Assembly: GCA_945788675.1 (NCBI GenBank)
Contig: CALZMY010000105.1
Location: 1-6,086 of the forward strand
Reading direction: 5' to 3'
Length of the DNA stretch: 6,086 nucleotides
Source: an uncultured Gammaproteobacteria bacterium
Lineage (GTDB): Bacteria > Pseudomonadota > Gammaproteobacteria > SZUA-140
Shown one piece after another: positions 1 to 6,000 of the stretch (its first letter is position 1; each line of letters begins with the position of its first letter). Position numbers and translations under genes: made by a program. Below the pieces are notes generated by a model, which saw only the letters and a list, made by a program, of their open reading frames with translations, had not been told where the DNA came from and made no database searches.

Positions 1-442
1 CTGCACCAGGTACAACACGACCAACAAACATGCCTATGGTACGATTACGTGTGGCGATAACATGCAATACGTGAGTATCCTCACCATGCTGCACTACAGC
101 ACGATTCTGATTTAACGCCCATGAAAATAGGCCATCTTCAATCCAGCTATCCATGAGCTGACTAAATGATGCCTTCGATCTTTCTGGTTGGCACGAATAA
201 AATTCAAACTCAAAATCTTCATTTGCAATTAAGAAAGCATGCGCCTGCAATGAAAAAAGTTTACGAATTCGAATACTGGCCGCATCAAAAATAGCATCGG
301 TAGTGATAGGCCCAGAGGTTTTAGTGATAACATCATCGGGTGTTGCTAATTCACGTAGGCCATCGATAAGCTGTGTATATGACGCCATTAACTGGGACAT
401 GTTATTTCTCTTATCATCGGAACTATCGATATCTCTTTCCAT
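1..442 (-). CDS. GAF-like sensor protein, N-terminal part (C-terminus off the left edge)
   Basis: An open frame with no stop runs from the ATG at 440-442 to the left edge, giving about 147 residues. The fold looks GAF-like: a helical start (around YTQLIDGLRELATPDD), then a predicted helix (IFDAASIRIRKLF), strands (AHAFLIANEDFEFEFYSC), a helix (SQLMDSWIEDGLFSWAL) and closing strands (HVLHVIATRNRTIGMFVGRV). GAF domains bind small ligands or mediate dimerisation in signalling proteins. The output domain (kinase, GGDEF or other) would lie outside the window, so function is inferred only. The chosen start lies 3 bp after the stop of the HDOD gene, which suggests translational coupling. A second in-frame ATG at 398-400 has a GAG-containing purine stretch at suitable distance and may be the true start; it would remove 14 residues. 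It is the third gene of the minus-strand operon. I am confident it is a gene, less so about the domain name. Confidence 0.75.
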   Translation of the reverse strand, partial: MERDIDSSDDKRNNMSQLMASYTQLIDGLRELATPDDVITKTSGPITTDAIFDAASIRIRKLFSLQAHAFLIANEDFEFEFYSCQPERSKASFSQLMDSWIEDGLFSWALNQNRAVVQHGEDTHVLHVIATRNRTIGMFVGRVVPGA

Positions 443-445
443 AAC

Positions 446-1297
446 CTAACCGCCCAGCACAAAGTCGACCGCGACCATGTATTGTTTATCCAGTTCCTCG
501 GCAATCAGGCCAACATTACCCTCTTCCACTCCAAGCAACTGCCATGCCCTGGGCCACATCGGCGGCGTAAATTTTTCACCGCTATCAGCCGACTGCAGTG
601 CATTAGCCAGAATATCTGCTACGTGCACTGTTGCTGTTTCTATAACATATTCTTTTGCGCCCACCGGCGCGTGATGGCAGGTAGTTGTCTCAATAAGGCG
701 CGCAGGAAGCTTCCACTCTTTAAGTAATAAACCTCCCAACAACGCATGATTGAATCCAAAGACATTTTGTTCTGCCTGATAAAGTAATGTGTGATTTTCA
801 AGGCAATCTTTGAGTAACTCACCCATCTCTACAGACCTTTCCTTATACAACACCAGGCGGCCAATATCATGTAACAGTCCCGATACAAACGCGGTCTCCA
901 CATTGGCTTCTCGTCTAAGCGTCGAGATCACTCTGCATGCCACCCCACAGGCAATACTGTGTTGCCAAAAGGACTTCATATCAACCAGTTCTTCCGGAAG
1001 GTCTTTAAACACACCGACAATTGAGCTTGCCAGCACGATCTCCCTCAATTGCCGCGTACCAATCAATGTGACGGCTTGAGTGACTGTCTCGATCTTTCCC
1101 GGATAGCAAAAAAATGAACTATTTGCTAATCGCAGTATTCTTGCAGTAAGCGCGGTATCTTCACTCAATATATCCGCAAGGTATTTACTTGATGACTTGG
1201 GATTACCCATTGCAAGCTCAATCTTCGTGTAGATCTCTGGCAGTGACGCAACCTGTGTTATGCCAGCAACGAGCCTTTGTGGATTAGGCTGGCTCAT
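446..1297 (-). CDS. HDOD domain signalling protein
   Basis: A complete 283-residue protein that is almost entirely one HDOD domain (an HD-related output domain), a cytoplasmic module often linked to two-component and c-di-GMP signalling and usually without proven enzymatic activity. Family marks are the N-terminal LPEIYTKI segment (about 19-26), a helical block with LTARILRLANS (50-60), the TVTQAVTLIGTRQLR stretch (71-85) and LLHDIGRLVLY (141-151). HD-type positions look well kept: H113, H143-D144, H184, H208/H209 and D228. The ATG overlaps the stop of the upstream 112-residue gene as ATGA and has no Shine-Dalgarno sequence of its own, so translation is probably coupled. The TAG stop is followed after 3 bp by the GAF-like gene. 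No receiver or other extra domain is fused. The family call is secure; the biological role (chemotaxis, biofilm, stress or motility control) cannot be told from the sequence. Confidence 0.93.
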   Translation of the reverse strand: MSQPNPQRLVAGITQVASLPEIYTKIELAMGNPKSSSKYLADILSEDTALTARILRLANSSFFCYPGKIETVTQAVTLIGTRQLREIVLASSIVGVFKDLPEELVDMKSFWQHSIACGVACRVISTLRREANVETAFVSGLLHDIGRLVLYKERSVEMGELLKDCLENHTLLYQAEQNVFGFNHALLGGLLLKEWKLPARLIETTTCHHAPVGAKEYVIETATVHVADILANALQSADSGEKFTPPMWPRAWQLLGVEEGNVGLIAEELDKQYMVAVDFVLGG

Positions 1298-1632
1298 GTA
1301 TCAGCAGCACGTTTTTTAATATAGCGTTGTATCCACAATGCAATCAATTCAGTAAAAAACGGGTGTTCCAGATCGACATGCCTAAATATATTCTTGGCCG
1401 CATGATTCGCCTCTTGCTGCAATTCTGGGTGGGCATCAATAACAGCCTGAAGAGATGTCACACCCTCTTCGCCCTCGATTTCAACCTGAACGATTCCCCA
1501 GGTCTTGAACACCTTAAGATGTTTCTCAGTGAGATCCATCCCTGCCTTGAGCAACATGCGCCCACTACGGTCTTTAACATCGGATGACAACACCATTCCA
1601 GCTTCAACATCACTAATTGTTAGTTTTGGCAT
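1294..1632 (-). CDS. Small HDOD-associated protein resembling the DUF3391-like N-terminus of HD-GYP proteins
   Basis: A 112-residue protein. Residues 9-53 follow the pattern seen at the N-terminus of some HD-GYP phosphodiesterases: AGMVLSSDVKDRSGRMLLKAG, then LTEKHLKVFKTWGI (35-47) and a strand VQVEIEG (48-54). The rest is helical and ends in a basic tail (IQRYIKKRAADT), with an aromatic/acidic patch FRHVDLEHPFFTEL at 83-96. No catalytic site or membrane segment is visible. I chose ATG 1632 because the family-like pattern begins there. A GTG at 1671 would add 13 residues that look unlike the family. Neither start has a clear Shine-Dalgarno sequence. Its last bases overlap the HDOD start (ATGA), so the two products are probably made together and may bind each other. 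The function is unknown; a partner or adaptor of the HDOD protein is inference from context. Confidence 0.8.
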   Translation of the reverse strand: MPKLTISDVEAGMVLSSDVKDRSGRMLLKAGMDLTEKHLKVFKTWGIVQVEIEGEEGVTSLQAVIDAHPELQQEANHAAKNIFRHVDLEHPFFTELIALWIQRYIKKRAADT

Positions 1633-1689
1633 AAGCTGATTAACTGACTCATTACATGAACACTCCCACACATCACATTTTCATAGTGA

Positions 1690-1697
1690 CGTGCACG
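1690..1697. promoter_or_regulatory. 8-bp perfect palindrome upstream of the HDOD operon
   Basis: CGTGCACG reads the same on both strands and lies 58 bp upstream of the preferred start of the 112-residue gene. Its place fits an operator for a dimeric regulator, but a palindrome this short is weak evidence and no known box was recognised. Confidence 0.15.
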
Positions 1698-1706
1698 ATA
1701 TTATTT

Positions 1707-1770
1707 TTGTCGCTTTCTGTCGTATAATATGGCGGTATATTTGTACAAACATTTAGTTAATTGTCGCTTT
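1707..1770 (+). repeat. Direct repeat of TTGTCGCTTT (two copies)
   Basis: TTGTCGCTTT occurs at 1707-1716 and again at 1761-1770, 54 bp apart start to start, which is close to five helical turns. Each copy is followed within 4-6 bases by an AT-rich TATA-containing stretch. Both lie in the shared upstream region of two divergent genes. They could be binding sites on the same face of the helix for one regulator; the role is inferred. Confidence 0.35.
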
Positions 1771-1798
1771 AATCTATAAATATATGCAGTTAAAAGAC

Positions 1799-1850
1799 TG
1801 CTGATTAATTGACGAGCAGCAGCTATAAGCCCGCACTTAATTAGTGGCTT
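1799..1850 (+). other. Two adjacent small hairpins in the possible truC leader
   Basis: The first pairs CTGCTG (1799-1804) with CAGCAG (1817-1822) around a 12-base loop. The second pairs AAGC and CACT (1827-1830, 1834-1837) with AGTG and GCTT (1843-1850) around a TAATT loop, with a 3-base bulge. The second has only a short T run after it, so it is a poor terminator. They could form in a truC leader RNA or be chance structures. Confidence 0.2.
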
Positions 1851-1961
1851 TAATGAAGCTGGGTTAATTTCATCTTCAAACACACCATCTAATCACTGAT
1901 CTGGCGAAAGCAGTAAAGCAACAGAGAGAAATTCAGCCCTGGTTTCCCCTATTTAATTCGC

Positions 1962-2669
1962 ATGTTAGATATTCTTTATCAGGATAAATCGTTGGTAGCC
2001 ATTAATAAACCGGCCGGGTTACTGGTACACCGCTCTATGATTGACCGCCATGAGACACAATATGCACTACAGATAGTGCGTGATCAGATTGGTCAGCGCG
2101 TCTATCCAGTTCACCGGCTGGACAAACCCACCTCTGGTGTTTTGCTATTCGCGCTGAGCGCCGAGATTGCCCGCCTGATGACAGAGATCTTCACTGCTCG
2201 CGAAACACAAAAAGAGTACCTCGCTATCGTGCGTGGCTATTCTGATACACACCAGGTGATTGACTACCCTCTCAAAGAGACCCTGGATAAGATGACTGAT
2301 CGACAGGCAGAACAAGATAAAGCGGCACAACGCGCCATTACCGAATATCGGCGTCTGGCAACTGTAGAACTCCCACATGCCATTGGTCGCTACCCAACCG
2401 CGCGCTATTCGTTAATCAGGGCCTGGCCGAAGACAGGACGCAAACATCAAATTCGCCGCCACATGAAACATATCTTTCACCCGATAGTGGGAGATACCAC
2501 CCATGGCGATGGCAAACATAACCGGCTGTTTCGCGATGCTTTTGATTGTCAGCGCCTGCTACTGCATGCAACCAGACTTGGTTTTATCCACCCGCTGAAT
2601 GGCGAATCAGTCCTGCTCGATGCGCCATTGGACGTACCCTTTTCGCGTATAGTAGAGATGTTCCGCTGA
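1962..2669 (+). CDS. truC: tRNA pseudouridine(65) synthase TruC
   Basis: A complete 235-residue RluA-family pseudouridine synthase. In E. coli, TruC converts U65 in the T-stem region of tRNA-Ile1 and tRNA-Asp to pseudouridine; it is cytoplasmic and needs no cofactor. The start MLDILYQDKSLVAINKPAG and the RYPTARYSL segment (143-151) match the TruC subgroup rather than RluA, RluC or RluD, and there is no S4 domain. The catalytic motif HRLDKPTSG is at 51-59, with D54 the nucleophile. TGRKHQIRRH at 158-167 and HPIVGDTTHGD at 173-183 are the conserved C-terminal motifs. The chain is about 25 residues shorter than the E. coli protein, lacking only its variable tail. The ATG at 1962 is the first in frame after a TAA near 1915 and has no visible Shine-Dalgarno sequence, so initiation may be weak. 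It stands alone, divergent from the HDOD operon. Confidence 0.94.
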   Translation: MLDILYQDKSLVAINKPAGLLVHRSMIDRHETQYALQIVRDQIGQRVYPVHRLDKPTSGVLLFALSAEIARLMTEIFTARETQKEYLAIVRGYSDTHQVIDYPLKETLDKMTDRQAEQDKAAQRAITEYRRLATVELPHAIGRYPTARYSLIRAWPKTGRKHQIRRHMKHIFHPIVGDTTHGDGKHNRLFRDAFDCQRLLLHATRLGFIHPLNGESVLLDAPLDVPFSRIVEMFR

Positions 2670-2771
2670 AACAATGCGCCATCTGGTCTTCACCCCAGAC
2701 ACATTGGCACTCATGATCAACATTACGAAACATAACGACGATATTCCCCCATAATCTGACGCGAGTAGCAT
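2607..2771 (-). CDS. Possible small protein (54 residues) antisense to the truC 3' end
   Basis: An ORF of 54 codons plus stop whose ATG (2769-2771) follows a perfect AAGGAGGT Shine-Dalgarno sequence (2779-2786, minus strand) with seven bases between, which is ideal spacing and the best ribosome site in the window. The product starts MLLASDYGGISS, then has a hydrophobic stretch LCFVMLIMSANVSG (about 13-26) and a polar, basic rear half. It could be a small one-pass membrane protein. The same frame is open upstream to 2846 but the Shine-Dalgarno sequence favours 2771. The last 63 bases overlap truC on the opposite strand. I recognise no family, and a chance ORF remains possible. Confidence 0.3.
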   Translation of the reverse strand: MLLASDYGGISSLCFVMLIMSANVSGVKTRWRIVSAEHLYYTRKGYVQWRIEQD

Positions 2772-2772
2772 G

Positions 2773-2789
2773 GCCAATACCTCCTTGGC
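2773..2789 (-). promoter_or_regulatory. Shine-Dalgarno sequence within a hairpin loop
   Basis: On the minus strand GCCAA pairs with TTGGC (5 bp), holding GGAGGTA in a 7-base loop, one base before the ATG of the possible 54-residue gene. AAGGAGGT is a full 8-base match to the 16S rRNA 3' end. The hairpin could show or hide the ribosome site; with only 5 bp it is weak. Confidence 0.35.
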
Positions 2790-2849
2790 AAAATGAGAAT
2801 GTAACCCAGATCTTTCAGTGCGAAGTAAATTGAGATCAAACTGCATTAA

Positions 2850-2878
2850 TTTCTAATGTGGTCGCTATATTTATTCAA
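2850..2878 (-). promoter_or_regulatory. Weak sigma-70-like promoter for the antisense small ORF
   Basis: On the minus strand TTGAAT (2873-2878) and TAGAAA (2850-2855) are separated by 17 bp; each matches 4 of 6 consensus bases. Transcription would begin about 70 bases before the ATG at 2771. In AT-rich DNA this match could be chance. Confidence 0.2.
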
Positions 2879-2985
2879 TGGTCAGAAAATGCTATTTAGC
2901 CATAGTAGATATAAGGGGTTGGGATTATGCTCAGTGCGGCCGTGGGTATATATATGATCAAAAACGTAAAATTTATGGGCTACTG

Positions 2986-3010
2986 GTTGGTTTAATATTT
3001 AAACGTCAAC
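2986..3010. promoter_or_regulatory. Imperfect dyad upstream of the c-di-GMP gene, possible operator
   Basis: GTTTAA and TTAAAC (2990-2995, 2999-3004) form a perfect 6-bp inverted repeat around TAT. The symmetry continues with GTTG (2986-2989) and CAAC (3007-3010) after a 2-base insertion. It ends 49 bp before the start at 3060, a usual place for a regulator site. No known box was recognised. Confidence 0.3.
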
Positions 3011-3059
3011 AAATGAGCTCTGGATTTACTACCTCGTACGACAGGATTGTCAGAAATAG

Positions 3060-6000
3060 ATGGTTGATATAATTTCAACATTACGTGCCAGACTCCTCTT
3101 GCTGGTAATGTTCGCTGTTATTCCAGCACTGCTTTTGATTGTCTACACGAATCTTGAGCAACGCCAGGAAAAAATAATCGCGGTACAGCAAAATGCGATA
3201 CATGTAGCCCAGCAAGTCTCACAAAACCAAAACCAGTTATTTTCTACTGCCCAACAGCTGTTGATTGCTCTTGCACAACTGCCCGAGATCCATCAACACG
3301 ATGTGGCCGCATGCAAGAAGCAGCTTGCCGACATACTGCAGCAGTTCTCTGAAACGTACATTCAGTTTTCAGTATTTAAGCCAAATGGTGATCTATTTTG
3401 TTCTGCACCCGTCAATAACAAAATGATTAATATCGCCGATCGCGACCATTTCAAACAGGTGATCGCAACACATAAAATGGCCACGAGTGGTTATGTAATC
3501 AGTCGCCTGTTGGACAAACCATCAGTCTTTTTTTCCCAGCCTGTGCTGAACAATAATGACGAAATAGTAGCACTAATCAATGTGGGTATGGACCTGAGGT
3601 GGGTAACTAAGCTGATTAAAGATGTACAGTTACCGCAAGGCAGTGTTTTGACGGTGTTCGATGCCAACGGCATTACACTGGCACGATATCCCGAACCTGA
3701 AAAATGGCTTGGCAAAGCAGTGCCGGAACAGGCAATAGTCACTCTACTAAGGCAGACAGGCAATGAGGATACAACCACGCTGGATGGGCCTGACGGCATC
3801 ACCAGACTCTATGGATTCCGACCCTTAAGCACACAGAAAACAGATGCCTATGTTGCTGTAGGTGTGCCGTTATCTTTGGCGCTTGCTTCGGCTAATGATG
3901 CCCTTTTGAGAAACCTTGTACTACTGGGCCTGGTGACATTATTTGCCATTATCGCCGCCTGGCTTGGTAGTAAATATTTCATTGCACGACCGATTGATGC
4001 CCTGGTGAATGCTGCCGGTCAACTAAGCAATGGGGACCTAAGTGCCCGTGTAGCACTAACAAAGGGCACTGGAGAGCTGAAAAAACTCGCTCATGCATTT
4101 GATCTCATGGCCACATCACTGCAACATAAAGAAACAGAAAGGGCTCGTACCGGAAAGGCACTTGAGGAAAAAGAACTGCACATGCGAATGTTCATGCAGT
4201 CCACCAGTGATTGCATCTGGAACTGGGATATGGCCGCCAATACGGTGGAGCGCAGTATAGGCTTTAAACGGTCATTCGGCTACGATGAACCGGCGATGGA
4301 TCCCAGCCCCAAATGGTGGATGGAACGACTCCACCCAGATGATAAGGAAAACATATTACAAACCTTTGAAGCCGCCGTAGCTGATGGTCGATCAACCTAT
4401 CGTTATGAATACCGTTTCAAATGTAAGGATGGCACGTATGCCGTCATAGATGATCACATCTGTTTCATTCGTGATGGTAAAGGCAAGGCCACACGCGCCC
4501 TCGGCGCCATGAGAGACATCACCGAACAAAAACGGGCAGAAGAGTCTATGCGCATGGCGGCATCGATCTACCAATCGAGCACAACCGCCATCATGCTCAC
4601 GGATAAAGATAACCGCATTGTTGACGTCAACCCAGCCTTCACCCGCATCACCGGTTATGAATGTGACGAAATCGTTGGCAAGAATCAAAATATATTACAA
4701 TCCGGAAAACATGACGAACCGTTCTACCGGGAAATGTGGCACGAAATTCTGAACGACGATCAGTGGCAAGGTGAAATTTGGGACCGCCGCAAGAATGGCG
4801 AAATTTACGCCAAATGGACAAACATTAGTGTCATACGTCATCCGGATGGCAGCGTGTACCGCTATCTCGCACAATTTTCAGATATCACAGAGAAAAAGCA
4901 TAAAGACGAGCTTATCTGGACTCAGGCTAATTATGACATACTGACCAATCTTCCCAACCGCCGTCTGCTCAGCGACCGTCTGGAACAGGAACTTAAAAAG
5001 GCGCGCCGCAACAAACTGCCATTGGCAGTGTTGTTTATCGACCTAGACCGATTCAAGGAGATCAATGACACTCTGGGGCACGCCAAAGGAGACCTTCTGC
5101 TGGTAGAAGCGGCTCACCGCATCTGCGGATGCGTGCGCGAAACCGATACCATTGGCCGCCTCGGTGGAGATGAATTTACCGTAATCTTGCCCGAATTTGG
5201 CGACCGACTACACATCGAACGAATTTCACAGGCCATCATCGATGCGTTGAGCAAGCCCTTTTATTTCGAAAATGATGATAATGGCTACTATATTTCAGCC
5301 AGCATCGGTATCACCCTCTATCCGGATGACGCGGAAAATATTGAAGACCTGTTGAAACATGCAGACCAGGCAATGTACCAGGCAAAGCAGGAAGGGCGCC
5401 ATCGTTTTAGCTACTTTATCGGCTCTATGCAACAGGAAGCGCAGGAGAAACTTGAGCTGACGAATGACCTGCGGCATGCACTAGCACGCCAAGAATTACA
5501 CGTTTATTATCAACCTATCATCGACCTAAGCAACGGGCGTATTGTCAAATCTGAAGCCTTATTGCGCTGGATACATCCTGATCGTGGCATGGTCAGCCCT
5601 GTTATCTTTATTCCCATAGCAGAAGAGTCTGGTTTGATTCATGACATCGGTAACTGGGTTTTTCATGAAGCGATCAACAATATCGAGAAATGGCGTAATA
5701 AAATGGGATCCATTTTCCCGGTCAGTGTAAACAAATCTCCGGTACAGTTTGAACACACCACCCAGGAGGTGACATGGTCGGATCAACTGGCAAACCTTCA
5801 CTTACCAGGAAACAGTATTAATGTAGAAATTACCGAAGGCTTGCTACTCAAAGAGTCGTCCAGGATCAAACAGCGCCTGATGGAGTTCCGTAACGGCGGC
5901 ATTGAAGTCTCGATCGACGATTTTGGCACCGGTTTCTCAGCACTCTCCTATCTCAGGAAGTTTGACATCGACTATCTCAAGATAGATCGTTCCTTTATCA

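Larger units (their letters stand above)
1633..1961. other. Divergent intergenic region between the HDOD operon and truC
   Basis: About 330 bp, AT-rich mainly from 1690 to 1800, separating two genes that are read away from each other. It must hold promoters for both directions, but I find no box pair with good sequence and spacing. A TATAAT at 1723-1728 lacks a -35 at the right distance, since TTGTCG lies only 10 bp upstream. TTGACG at 1809 and TATAAG at 1824 are also too close (9 bp). It contains a 10-bp direct repeat, an 8-bp palindrome (CGTGCACG, 1690-1697) and two small hairpins, listed separately where useful. Open frames here (for example 1701-1883 on the minus strand) show no protein-like composition. 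Confidence 0.6.
2670..3059. other. Intergenic region between truC and the c-di-GMP gene
   Basis: 390 bp with no plus-strand gene I can support. No rho-independent terminator for truC was found: the only nearby hairpin (TCTGG 2682-2686 with CCAGA 2695-2699) is short and has no T run. The left part holds the minus-strand small ORF start and its Shine-Dalgarno sequence; the right part is AT-rich, with a run of TA steps at 2947-2955 and an imperfect dyad at 2986-3010. No good sigma-70, sigma-28 or sigma-54 promoter for the downstream gene was seen. The plus-strand frame 2878-3072 is open for 64 codons but lacks a ribosome site. Confidence 0.6.

Noticed and set aside
1633..1671. GTG start at 1671 for the 112-residue protein, adding 13 residues
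   Set aside because: The added residues are cysteine-rich and unlike the family N-terminus, which begins at the ATG at 1632; GTG has no better ribosome site.
1723..1728. TATAAT as a truC promoter -10 box
   Set aside because: The nearest -35-like TTGTCG is only 10 bp upstream, there is no extended -10 TG, and it lies about 235 bp before truC.
1701..1883. 60-codon minus-strand ORF in the divergent region
   Set aside because: It lacks a ribosome site and a protein-like pattern and lies across the likely promoter region of both flanking units.
2682..2699. Hairpin after truC as a terminator
   Set aside because: The stem is 5 bp, the loop is 8 bases and no T run follows.
2700..2730. Sigma-54 promoter suggested by TTGGCAC near 2705
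   Set aside because: The required TTGC-type -12 element is missing at the right spacing.
2878..3072. 64-codon plus-strand ORF before the c-di-GMP gene
   Set aside because: It has no ribosome site and no recognisable family, its composition is that of AT-rich noncoding DNA, and it overlaps the well-supported start at 3060.
4392..4688. 98-codon minus-strand ORF inside the c-di-GMP gene
   Set aside because: It is antisense to the PAS domains, whose conserved motifs show that the plus strand is the coding one.
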